Shown here piece by piece: positions 54,238 to 62,586 of a stretch of DNA of 64,000 bases. The translations under genes were made by a program, and so were the position numbers. The stretch is from Opitutus terrae PB90-1 (GTDB lineage Bacteria; Verrucomicrobiota; Verrucomicrobiia; Opitutales; Opitutaceae). The stretch's first letter is position 1. The number at the start of each line of letters is the position of its first letter. The stretch spans positions 372,001-436,000 of the forward strand of contig NC_010571.1 in the NCBI RefSeq assembly GCF_000019965.1, in the 5' to 3' direction. The notes under the pieces were generated by a model that saw only the letters and a program-made list of their open reading frames with translations, had not been told where the DNA came from and ran no database searches.

Positions 54238-57231
54238 GTGCCGGCCACGCTGTCCATTCCTGATTTCACGCTGCTGCGCCGTATCGGTGGCGGTGCCTAC
54301 GGCGAAGTGTGGCTCGGCCGCAGCGTCACCGGCGTGCTGCGGGCGATCAAGGTCATCGATCGCGCGCGGTTCGAGGATGATCGGCCGTTCTTTCGCGAGC
54401 TCGACGGCATCACGCGCTTCCAGCAGGCGGTCGGCGACCAGCCGCGGCAGCTCGCCCTGCTGCACGTCGGCCGCGACGAGCGCGCCGGAGTTTTCTACTA
54501 CGTGATGGAACTGGCCGATGACGCGGCCGGCGCCGCCACGGTCGACCCGGAGGCTTACGTACCGCTCACGCTCAAGGAACTGCAGCGGCGCCGCGGGGTG
54601 CTGCCGGCCGAGGATTGCGTGCGGATCGGCACGGAACTCGCGCTGGCGCTGGGCGAGCTGCACCAGGCCGGGCTGCTGCACCGCGACGTGAAACCTTCGA
54701 ACGTGATCTTCGTCGATGGCCGCGCCAAGCTCGCCGACATCGGGCTGATCACCGCGTCGGACTACACCGTGTCGTCGATCGGCACGCCGGAGTACGCGGC
54801 CCCGGAGGGCACGGGTTCGGTGCGTGCCGATCTCTATAGCCTGGGCAAAATCCTCTACGAGCTCGCGACCGGGCTGCAGCCGGACGAGTTTCCGCGGCTG
54901 CCCGCGGACTTGCCGGCACGCCCCGATGCCGTCGCACTGGTGGAGTTGAACGAGATCGTGCTGCGGGCCTGTCATTCCGATCCCGCGCAGCGCTATGCCA
55001 GCGCGGAAGCGCTGCTCTCCGACCTGCGGCTGCTGCAGGCGGGCCGCTCGGTGCAGGAGCTCAATCGCACGCGGCGGCAGTTGCGCACGTTGTCGTGGTA
55101 TGGCGCGATCGCGGGGGCGACGGCGCTGCTGGTCATCGGCGTGCTCGGCGTCCGCAACTATTTCGCCCTGCGGGCACTGGCGGCGCAGGAGATCGAGTTT
55201 CGGCAGGCAGCCGAGGCGAGCGAGCAGCTGGCACGTTATACGTCCGATCTCCATTTCGCGCAGCTCGCGCTCTCCGATCAGAACATCGGTGGCGCGCGCA
55301 CCGCACTCCGGCGACAGATGCCAACGGCAGGACAGCCCGACCTGCGCGGGCTCGAATGGCATGCGCTGTGGAACGAGAGCAAAGGCGACGCCACGCAGGT
55401 GCTCGGCGCGGTCGGCGGCCCGCCGATCTCGGCGCTCGCGGTGGCTCGCGATGGCCGCTCCGTCGTCGTGATCGAGCGCGCGACGCCGAATCGTGCCGTG
55501 CGGCTCGATCTCGCCACCGGCGCGCGCTCCGTGCTCGGCGAAGATTGCTACGGGCTCGCCGCGTTCGATGCCGAGAACGGCCGGCTGATCGTCACCCGAG
55601 GCGACCTGTCGGTCGACGTACTCGATCTGGTCCACGGCACGCGGCAGCGCCAGAACGCCCGCGGCATCCTGCTCGCGCGCGCGACGGATCAGCGCACGCT
55701 GCTGCTCGCGCCGCCGGACCCGGACAACGCCACGCTGATGGCGTGGGACGTCGAGACGCAGGCGCCCGCGTTCCGCTGGACGGCGCAAGCCCTCGGCCCG
55801 AACGCGATCCTGTCCCGGGCGTGTCTCAATCGCGACGGATCCCGGCTGGCGGCGAGCCTCTACCGGCGCGACTCGCCGGCGGCCGGTTACGAACTCGTGG
55901 TGTGGGACACGCGCACGGGCACCGCGCTCGCGCGCGTGCCCGGTTTGCCGTGGATCGGGCACGTGCGCTGGTCGGCGGACGGCCGCTGGCTGGCCCTGGC
56001 GACCGCCAGCGATGTCAGGTACGGCGCGGCGGATAATATCACCGGCCTGCGGACGCTCAACGCCGGCGATGGCATCAACGCGCTCGAGTTCTCTCCCGAC
56101 GGCACGCGTCTCGCCGTCGGCCGTGAGGACGGCCTGCTCACGATCTGGTCCGTGGCCGACGCGGCGAAGCGGACGGTGCACACGGGCCACGAGGCGGCGA
56201 TCCTCACGCTGCAATGGCTCGACGACGGCCGGCGCGTGGTGACGGGCGGGATGGATGGCACCTGCCGGTTGTGGGAAACGGAGTCGGCACGCGCGCAAAG
56301 CTCCACGGCCGGACTGTGGTCGGGTCAGCTCGGCTCGGCGGCGCTGAGCTCCGATGGCGCGCTGCTCGCCGCGACCGGGGCAGACGGCGAGGTAGTCGTG
56401 ATGGAGACGGCCGGCCTCCGCCCCCTGCGGCATCTGCCTTCGTTGTTTCTGCCTTTTGCGTTCAGCGCCAACGGACGCTGGTTATGGTCGCTCACGCCCG
56501 GGCACACGCTGGTGCGCGCGGTGCTGCGCGCATCGGACGACGCCGCAATCACCGTCGCACCCGTCGAAGACCCTTTGCTCACGGCGGTTGGCGTTTCCAC
56601 CAACAAAGGGTTTGCCGTCGTGGGCACCGAGTCCGGCCGGGTGCAGGCGTGGGATCTCACCACCGGCGCGGCAGTGCCGACGGCGGCGCGATTGCATCTC
56701 GGCAGCGCCGTCCAAGCCGCCGCCGTTTCGAGCGACGGCCGTCTCGTGGCGGCGAGCACCTGGGACGCGCGGCTCCAGCTGGCCTCGCCGGACGGCGTGG
56801 TCGACCTGCCGACGCACGCCTTCCGGGTGACGAGCCTGTGCTTCCTGCGCTCGGCACGGCTGCTGGTGGGCGGCACCGAACGCGGACGGATGATCGTATG
56901 GGATGTGGCGAGCCGCCGCCGGATCGCGGAGTTTCAGGCCCACAGTGCGGATATCGCGACGCTCGTCGCGTCGCCCGATCAAACGCGGGTGTTCTCCGGT
57001 GGCGCCGATGGATTGGTGATCGTCTGGATGACCGCGTCCTGGCGCTGGCTCGCGGCGTGGTCGGTGGAGTTGCGCGGCGCGGACAAGCGCCACCCGGTCT
57101 ACCGACTCGACATGGATCCCACCGGATCATGGCTGGTGGCCATGACCGACGACGGAGGACTCCAGCGGTGGGATTGCCGACCGGAGCCCGGCGCGAACAC
57201 CGCCGCTATGCAGCCTGTCGCTCAGCGATGA
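54238..57231 (+). CDS. Ser/Thr protein kinase with transmembrane helix and WD40 propeller
   Basis: A 997-residue protein from a GTG start. Kinase domain at about 10-265: Gly-rich loop IGGGAYGEVW, Lys near 38 in RAIKVIDRA, catalytic loop LLHRDVKPSNVIF with Asp near 150, and APE as EYAAPEG. The magnesium motif DFG reads DIG (Asp near 167, ADIGLIT). A helix (about 286-310, GATALLVIGVLGVRNYFAL) and a long extracytoplasmic WD40-type beta-propeller follow (about 340-990; repeats such as ISALAVARDGRSVVVIE, GHVRWSADGRWLALAT, AILTLQWLDDGRRVVTGGMD). It is a membrane sensor kinase by layout. The DIG substitution leaves the Asp in place, so activity is plausible. Confidence 0.9.
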   Translation: MPATLSIPDFTLLRRIGGGAYGEVWLGRSVTGVLRAIKVIDRARFEDDRPFFRELDGITRFQQAVGDQPRQLALLHVGRDERAGVFYYVMELADDAAGAATVDPEAYVPLTLKELQRRRGVLPAEDCVRIGTELALALGELHQAGLLHRDVKPSNVIFVDGRAKLADIGLITASDYTVSSIGTPEYAAPEGTGSVRADLYSLGKILYELATGLQPDEFPRLPADLPARPDAVALVELNEIVLRACHSDPAQRYASAEALLSDLRLLQAGRSVQELNRTRRQLRTLSWYGAIAGATALLVIGVLGVRNYFALRALAAQEIEFRQAAEASEQLARYTSDLHFAQLALSDQNIGGARTALRRQMPTAGQPDLRGLEWHALWNESKGDATQVLGAVGGPPISALAVARDGRSVVVIERATPNRAVRLDLATGARSVLGEDCYGLAAFDAENGRLIVTRGDLSVDVLDLVHGTRQRQNARGILLARATDQRTLLLAPPDPDNATLMAWDVETQAPAFRWTAQALGPNAILSRACLNRDGSRLAASLYRRDSPAAGYELVVWDTRTGTALARVPGLPWIGHVRWSADGRWLALATASDVRYGAADNITGLRTLNAGDGINALEFSPDGTRLAVGREDGLLTIWSVADAAKRTVHTGHEAAILTLQWLDDGRRVVTGGMDGTCRLWETESARAQSSTAGLWSGQLGSAALSSDGALLAATGADGEVVVMETAGLRPLRHLPSLFLPFAFSANGRWLWSLTPGHTLVRAVLRASDDAAITVAPVEDPLLTAVGVSTNKGFAVVGTESGRVQAWDLTTGAAVPTAARLHLGSAVQAAAVSSDGRLVAASTWDARLQLASPDGVVDLPTHAFRVTSLCFLRSARLLVGGTERGRMIVWDVASRRRIAEFQAHSADIATLVASPDQTRVFSGGADGLVIVWMTASWRWLAAWSVELRGADKRHPVYRLDMDPTGSWLVAMTDDGGLQRWDCRPEPGANTAAMQPVAQR

Positions 57232-57666
57232 CGAACGCGCACCGCCGCAGCGGCGCCCGCTCGCCGCGGCGCGGAGGTGGCGGCGGGCGGGGCTTGGTGC
57301 GCCCCATCGACCAACCCAATCCGTCGCGCAGGTGATGGCTGCTCGACGAATCCATTGTCTCCCGTTTGAGCCGCCGCTTCATCGTCGGCGTGCCCGCGTT
57401 CTCAGTCTTGGCACTCGCATGCATGGTATCGGATTTTTTTGAGCCTCTGGGTGGATGAAGCCGGCGAAGCCAATCAACGCGCAGACAGCGCCGAACCTTT
57501 CGCCCGCGCGAGCCTTTTGCGCGCGTCGCGTCATAATTCGACGCACGACAGCCGGCGAGACGCTCCGCAATCCACGACGCGTTCGTGCGCTTTTCGGGCG
57601 GTCGAGGTTTCGGGTTGTTCGCAGGCGGAGGGCCCACTTTCCTCGGCCCTACCCCTCCGATCCATC
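57232..57666. other. 435-bp gap between kinase and GH43 genes
   Basis: No frame with both start and coding character. A T-run follows ATCGGA near 57430. Minus-strand frames of 60-140 codons here overlap the kinase gene and look like shadows. Confidence 0.5.
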
Positions 57667-59187
57667 ATGCGACCGCACGTTCTCCTTCGGTCGGCTCTGT
57701 TGAGCCTGACGATCGTGTCTTCTTTCAGTTCGCCGAGCTCCGCGGCAGACGCCGCGCCGGCCCAGCCCGCGCGCTGGTGCAATCCCCTGCCGCTACCCAA
57801 CTACCCGGTCAGCCGGATGGCCCGCGACGTGGTGGCCGGCGAGCCCGCCGAGTTCGGCGGGCTGTGGCTGAGCGAGCACAAGCAGCAGTATCGCGAACTT
57901 GCGGATCCGACCGCGCTTTGGTTCGAGGGGAAATGGTATCTTTATCCCTCGTGCGACATGGCCTGGGTCAGCGCGGATGAGGGTCGTACGTGGCAGCACT
58001 CGCCCCTCAACATCCGCGACGTCGGCTACGCGCCCACCGTCGTGCATCACGCGGGCCGCTTTCTGCTGCTGGCCTCCGGCTCCGAACTCTACGCCGCGCC
58101 GACGCCGCTCGGTCCGTTCGCGAGCCTCGGCGCGCTGCAGATGCCGGACATCGCCGGCATGCCGAACCAAACCGACCCCATGTTGTTTTCCGACGACGAT
58201 GGCCGGTTGTATTACTACTGGGGCTGCACGCCGAACTCCGGCATCTGGGGCGTCGAGCTCGACGCGGCGCAGCCGACGCGCGTGATCGGCGAACCGCGCG
58301 AGCTGATTCCTTTTCAGCCCGACACGTTCCCGTGGCAACGCCTCGGCAATCACAACCAGAACCCGCAGCTGGGCTGGATGGAGGGCGGCTGGATGCTCAA
58401 GCGCAACGGCCGCTACTATCTCACCTACTCGGCGGGCGGCACGCAGTATCACACCTACGCGATGGGCTGCGCGGTGAGCGAGACGCCGCTCGGCAAATTC
58501 GTGCCGCAGCGCCGCAACCCGATCTTCCGCACGCCCGAGGGGCTCGTCACCGGCACCGCGCACGGCTGCATCGTCGCCGGACCGCGCGACCAACTCTGGG
58601 TTTTCTACACCGTGTTCGCCGGCGTGGTCCACGGATTCGAACGTCGGCTCGGGATGGATCTCGCCGCCATCGATGAACACGGCGAACTTTTCGTGCCAGC
58701 CGCGACGTCGATCCCGCAGCCGTTGCCCGGCGCGACGCCGTCCTCAGCCTGGCTGCCGCTCAACGACGGCGAGCCCACCTTTGGCAGCTCGAGCGCGCCC
58801 AACCTGCCCGGCCGGTTTGCCGCGGACCACAACCTGCTCACGTGGTGGCAGCCAGCCGCTGACGACGCGCACCCGAGCCTCATGACGCAGTTCTCCGCTC
58901 CCGCGATGATCCGCGCGACTCGGATCGCCTGGCGCGATGTCGGGCTCGACACGGTTCGCGGCGTGAAGCCCGGACCCGTTCGCTACCGCGTGGAAGCCGA
59001 GACCGCGCCCGGCCAATGGACGTCGATCATCGATCGCAGCGAGAGCGAAGAGGACCTGCTGATCGACTATCGCGAATGCACGCCGGTGCTGGCGCGCCGC
59101 GCCCGGCTGGTCATTCTTGGGCAACCCGCGGGCATCTCGCCCGCCGTCGCCGACTTCACCCTGTTCGGCACCGCCGCGGCAGACTGA
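57667..59187 (+). CDS. Secreted GH43 glycoside hydrolase
   Basis: A 506-residue enzyme with a signal peptide (LLRSALLSLTIVSSFSSPSSA) from the ATG at 57667. The five-bladed propeller shows the three acids: Asp in LADPTALWFEGKWYLYPSCD, Asp in NQTDPMLFSDDDGRLYYYW and Glu in MEGGWMLKRNGRYYLTYSAG. A C-terminal discoidin-like beta-sandwich (about 355-500, LLTWWQPAADD, RIAWRDVGLDT) may bind carbohydrate. GH43 enzymes include xylosidases and arabinofuranosidases; subfamily is not decided. Together with the GH62, GH51 and CE1 genes it suggests arabinoxylan use. Confidence 0.92.
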   Translation: MRPHVLLRSALLSLTIVSSFSSPSSAADAAPAQPARWCNPLPLPNYPVSRMARDVVAGEPAEFGGLWLSEHKQQYRELADPTALWFEGKWYLYPSCDMAWVSADEGRTWQHSPLNIRDVGYAPTVVHHAGRFLLLASGSELYAAPTPLGPFASLGALQMPDIAGMPNQTDPMLFSDDDGRLYYYWGCTPNSGIWGVELDAAQPTRVIGEPRELIPFQPDTFPWQRLGNHNQNPQLGWMEGGWMLKRNGRYYLTYSAGGTQYHTYAMGCAVSETPLGKFVPQRRNPIFRTPEGLVTGTAHGCIVAGPRDQLWVFYTVFAGVVHGFERRLGMDLAAIDEHGELFVPAATSIPQPLPGATPSSAWLPLNDGEPTFGSSSAPNLPGRFAADHNLLTWWQPAADDAHPSLMTQFSAPAMIRATRIAWRDVGLDTVRGVKPGPVRYRVEAETAPGQWTSIIDRSESEEDLLIDYRECTPVLARRARLVILGQPAGISPAVADFTLFGTAAAD

Positions 59188-59341
59188 CGAGCGGGGACGA
59201 ACGCGCGTTCCGCGGTCCTAGCGGTGGCCCGCCCGGTGGAGCGGCCCGGCTTGATTCATACGCCGGTGTTGCCGTCGTCGGTCAGCCGTGCGAAAACGCA
59301 TAGCTGGCCGCGTTGGCGGTGCCGGCAGTTCGACTTCTTGG

Positions 59342-59854
59342 TCACCATATCCATGCTAGATAGCAGAGCCACACGACCACGAGCACTGGATAAGAAACGA
59401 AATGTGCCCTCCAACTGAAACGAGCAATAACCTCGGGAGGTAGATCTTTCCACGCGTGGCGAAGGACCCAGCGTTCCGCAAACACTGAGACCAAGAAGGC
59501 CGGTATAAGCATAGCCAGCCCTGCTTGAATGATCTTCATGCCGCTTGCGTCAGGGCCAAGCCAGATCGCGCCCGCGCCAACCTCAAACACTCTTTGGATG
59601 CTGGGTGCCACTACATCAATGTGCGGTCCTCCAACTATGAGGGCCGAAACACCGACACCCCAGAAGAGCGGGAATCCCAGTAGCGCCGAAAAGCAATTCG
59701 CAGCAACGACCCCCTTCCACGCTTTCTTTGCTGGGATGTGAAACAGTCGGCGAGCACACAACCCTTCGGCAGCGATGACTGGAACCAACGCCAGCACCAT
59801 TGCCGGCAGGTGGAAGTAGAGCATCGGTATTCCTGCGTTTGCGAGAACGAGCAT
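59342..59854 (-). CDS. Multi-pass membrane protein of unknown function
   Basis: A 170-residue product with four hydrophobic helices (GIPMLYFHLPAMVLALVPVIA, VAANCFSALLGFPLFWGVGV, IIQAGLAMLIPAFLVSVFA, FVSYPVLVVVWLCYLAW). Start is ATG 59854 or GTG 59884; neither is well supported. It has lower GC than its neighbours. A further fragment at 59998-60090 on the same strand encodes another helix and could be a remnant of an upstream partner gene. Confidence 0.7.
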   Translation of the reverse strand: MLVLANAGIPMLYFHLPAMVLALVPVIAAEGLCARRLFHIPAKKAWKGVVAANCFSALLGFPLFWGVGVSALIVGGPHIDVVAPSIQRVFEVGAGAIWLGPDASGMKIIQAGLAMLIPAFLVSVFAERWVLRHAWKDLPPEVIARFSWRAHFVSYPVLVVVWLCYLAWIW

Positions 59855-59997
59855 TTTTTCGCTGGGACGATTCAGATCAACCACGCGGGCCGAGCGAGGA
59901 CGGAGTTACGGGTACTGATGAATCGTCAACAGGCGGACGGCTGCCCGCGTTGTCCCCGACTCGACACGCGTGGCAAAACTCAAAAGAGATAGGGCGA

Positions 59998-60090
59998 TCA
60001 TCGTGCCTTCAGTTTCTTGATGAGGTCGATCACAAGCCAGATTCCGATGGCGAATAGCAACGCTCCGCCGATTTGATATGGAGCCCTTCA
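59998..60090 (-). pseudogene. Remnant of a small membrane-protein gene
   Basis: A minus-strand frame encodes PYQIGGALLFAIGIWLVIDL then IKKLKAR and a stop, one membrane helix plus a basic end, but upstream it meets a stop codon without a start. It is most likely the 3' end of a decayed gene upstream of the 170-residue membrane protein. Could also be a chance hydrophobic frame. Confidence 0.3.
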
Positions 60091-60394
60091 GAAAAGCCCG
60101 AGCGATCGTGCCTCGATCAGGGACAACAAGACCGGCACCCGTATCAGAGTCGAGTTGATAGAGGCCGGCCGCTGGAGTGCCCCCGTATCGGCTCCGGCAA
60201 ATGGACACGCGCGTGCCGCGTTTCTTGCGGCCGGACTTCCGTGTCGTCCGCGTGATCCGTGGGCAACCGGTTCGGCCAATCATTGCGGGCGAGACGCCCG
60301 CGCTCCCAGCGGGCCCGGTTCAAATTCGCTCGATTCGCGTGATTCGCGGGCGACCTCAGCCAACCGCTTGGGCCTTCTGCGCCTTTTGTGGCCC

Positions 60395-60527
60395 TCCACC
60401 ATGACATGATCGATCCTCCGCGACGAGGGCGTCGCGGCCCCATCCGCGACGGATCAGATCCGCGGCTATTCGCGTGATCCGCGGGAGGAATGTTTTCCGG
60501 GGGATGCGTGTATTCCGTGGGCGGCTC
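60395..60527. repeat. 133-bp direct repeat, left copy
   Basis: Nearly identical to 60599-60731 (204 bp downstream); I found one difference (ACCATGACATG versus ACCATTACATG). It contains the CGCGACGAGGGCGTCGCG hairpin. Confidence 0.9.
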
Positions 60528-60598
60528 ACTTGGCTCGCGGTTTGGACTTTCCAGTTCGGAGTTCTGAATTTTGCGCCTTCTGCGTCTCTTTGCGGCCA

Positions 60599-60731
60599 TC
60601 CACCATTACATGATCGATCCTCCGCGACGAGGGCGTCGCGGCCCCATCCGCGACGGATCAGATCCGCGGCTATTCGCGTGATCCGCGGGAGGAATGTTTT
60701 CCGGGGGATGCGTGTATTCCGTGGGCGGCTC
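60599..60731. repeat. 133-bp direct repeat, right copy
   Basis: Right copy of the pair that starts at 60395. The sequence before the repeat also matches (CCTTCTGCGTCTCTTTGCGG versus CCTTCTGCGCCTTTTGTGG), so homology extends to about 160 bp but is weaker there. Confidence 0.9.
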
Positions 60732-60869
60732 GCCAAGCCCTTCGGCGTTCTGAGTCTTGCGCCTTCTGCGCCTCTTCGCGGCCAGACTTCCCTGTCGTCC
60801 GCGTGATCCGTGGTCAACCGATTCAGCCAATCATTGCGGGCGAGACGCCCGCGCTCCCAGCGCGCTGCG

Positions 60870-61178
60870 TCAGATCCCTGGATCCAGCGACGTCGGACTG
60901 CGCGCACCGCGATCGCCGAACGCGTCGAGCCGGTCGGCCAGCTCGCGCTCATCGATCTCGTCGGCCGCGACTTTCGTCCGCCGGGCCGAACGCGGCAGCG
61001 GCGGCGGCGGGCTCGCCGGGATCGCTCCGCTCGCCACCAGGTCGCGTTCGGCTTGGAGCCAGATCTCCACGTCTTCGCCGCTCGGCTCGCCGCGCGCGCG
61101 CCAAATTTCTCTCGCGCGCGCGGAAATCGCGTCGTGATAACTCCGGGCAGATTGGGAAACGTCAGTCGTCGTCTTCAT
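60870..61178 (-). CDS. DUF2934 small protein
   Basis: A 102-residue product. The DUF2934 core is AISARAREIWRARGEPSGED, then VEIWLQAERDL, a short helical module of unknown function, often in plasmid- or stress-associated proteins. A Pro-rich linker and a charged C-terminal helix (ADEIDERELADRLDAF) follow. The ATG at 61178 gives the core its usual position. Confidence 0.8.
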   Translation of the reverse strand: MKTTTDVSQSARSYHDAISARAREIWRARGEPSGEDVEIWLQAERDLVASGAIPASPPPPLPRSARRTKVAADEIDERELADRLDAFGDRGARSPTSLDPGI

Positions 61179-61299
61179 GGATGAATGGGATGCATCCGGC
61201 GACCATGTCCCCTCGCGCAGGTTCACTCCGAAAACAACCTAGCCGCCCATCGGCGGCGCGCCCGACGCTCACCGAACGAGCGCGCCAGCAATGCGGAGC

Positions 61300-62562
61300 T
61301 CAACGCACTTTCCGGCTCACCTGCACGCCGTTGATGTAGCTCAGCTCGATCCCGAATTTCACGCCGGCCTTGATCTTGCCGCTGGCATCGCGCTTCAGCG
61401 ACACGTTGAAAAACCGGAGGAAATCGTCGTCGGACCCCGTGTAGTTCACCGTGACGGATGCGGTGTTGGTCGCGCTGTAGCTCACGTCGAACACCAGTTT
61501 GCCGCCGCGCACGGTGAGTTCGCCGCCGAGCTGGAGATCGTAGCTCAGCTTCGAGCCCGCCCAGTTCGCAACCGCCTTGAACACCAGCTTGCCGCCGGCG
61601 AACTCGTATTCCGCATCGATCGCGAGCTCCAGCGTGCCCGCCGCTCCGCCGTCGCCTTGATAGCTCAGGCTGCCTTCGATCGTGAGCAGGTTGCCGGCCT
61701 TCGAGGTGTGCATGATCTTGCCCTTCGCCGACGCCTTGATCCGCTGCGCCGGCTCCGCGAGCTGGTTGTAGCCCACCGCGATCGACCACGTGGCCGAGCC
61801 CGCGTCGTAGGTGTGCTTGCCCTCCACCACGAGCAGCGCCTGCGCATCACCGTCTTTCAGCCGGAACTCCAGCCCCGCGGCGACCGCCTTGCAGCGTCCT
61901 TTCAAGCTGAGCATCAGATCGGGATTCTTCAGGTCGCCCTCGGCGGAACACTCGAACCGCAGGCCCTCGGGCCAGAGTTTCCACTGGCCGGCGAACTTGA
62001 TCTCGGCCGGCCGATGCGCGGTCACTTCGCCAAACGTGTTCGTGGTCGACGCGTGAAACACCAGCAGGTCGCGGCCCGCGAGCGCCACGTCGGTGTTCTG
62101 CTCGGCGGCCAGCGGTACGCTCGCATCGCTCGTGATCGACGTCTGGTCGCCGCCCGTCATGTCCACGACGAGCTGCTTCGGCCCGTCGAACCGCAGGTCG
62201 CCATACACGACGATCACCTGGCCGGTGTCGGAGTTCGGCCCGTCGGCGAGCGAGTAGATCACGTCGTGCTCGTCATCGATCGCGATCCAGCCGTTGAACG
62301 TCGCCTCCGATTTTTCCGTGACCACGCCGTCGGCCGGCAGCAGCGAAACCGTGAGCTGGTTGCGATCATTGAATCCGTAGTGCACGCGGATCACCTGCCG
62401 CGCGCCGGCGTCGTCGAAGAACACGAGCGAGTTGTGTTCCGGCTCGTTGGAGGACTCGGCACTCCAGCGGCCGACGCTCTGGTTCGTGGCGGGGTCGAGC
62501 ACGTCGCCGGTAGCGGTGAAATCGAGGCGACGGTTGGGCAGGAAGACGGGGAGCGCGATCAT
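61300..62562 (-). CDS. Beta-rich protein of unknown function
   Basis: A 420-residue product without a signal peptide or membrane helix. Repeated strands of Ser/Thr/Val/Gly alternation (SLSYQGDGGAAGTLELAIDA, GELTVRGGKLVFDVSYSATN) suggest a beta-sandwich or beta-helix. The start (MIALPVFLPNRRLDFTATGD) looks cytoplasmic. It follows the barrel gene by 24 bp, so the two are probably co-transcribed; perhaps it is a substrate of, or exported by, the neighbouring outer-membrane protein. I do not recognise the family. Confidence 0.65.
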   Translation of the reverse strand: MIALPVFLPNRRLDFTATGDVLDPATNQSVGRWSAESSNEPEHNSLVFFDDAGARQVIRVHYGFNDRNQLTVSLLPADGVVTEKSEATFNGWIAIDDEHDVIYSLADGPNSDTGQVIVVYGDLRFDGPKQLVVDMTGGDQTSITSDASVPLAAEQNTDVALAGRDLLVFHASTTNTFGEVTAHRPAEIKFAGQWKLWPEGLRFECSAEGDLKNPDLMLSLKGRCKAVAAGLEFRLKDGDAQALLVVEGKHTYDAGSATWSIAVGYNQLAEPAQRIKASAKGKIMHTSKAGNLLTIEGSLSYQGDGGAAGTLELAIDAEYEFAGGKLVFKAVANWAGSKLSYDLQLGGELTVRGGKLVFDVSYSATNTASVTVNYTGSDDDFLRFFNVSLKRDASGKIKAGVKFGIELSYINGVQVSRKVR

Positions 62563-62586
62563 GACAGCGATGGGTTGGGTGGTGGG

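Larger units (their letters stand above)
60200..60865. repeat. Field of long intergenic repeats
   Basis: Contains at least four degenerate units with the blocks CCTTCTGCGCCTTTTG..., GCGGCCGGACTTCCGTG-like, CGAGACGCCCGCGCTCCCAG and CGATTCGCGTGATTCGCG. Boundaries are diffuse. The 3' third, 60740-60858, repeats the left part (60220-60315) almost exactly: TTCC...TGTCGTCCGCGTGATCC, then ACCG.TTC.GCCAATCATTGC and CGAGACGCCCGCGCTCCCAG. Confidence 0.85.

Noticed and set aside
57206-57637. Minus-strand frames between the kinase and the GH43 gene
   Set aside because: They overlap the kinase end, have no signals, and are Arg/Pro-rich.
60144-60952. Frames across the 60-kb repeat field (up to 198 codons)
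   Set aside because: The frame repeats the same peptide (ADHANSRGSDPSRMGPRRPR) because the DNA is a duplication; no independent support for a protein.
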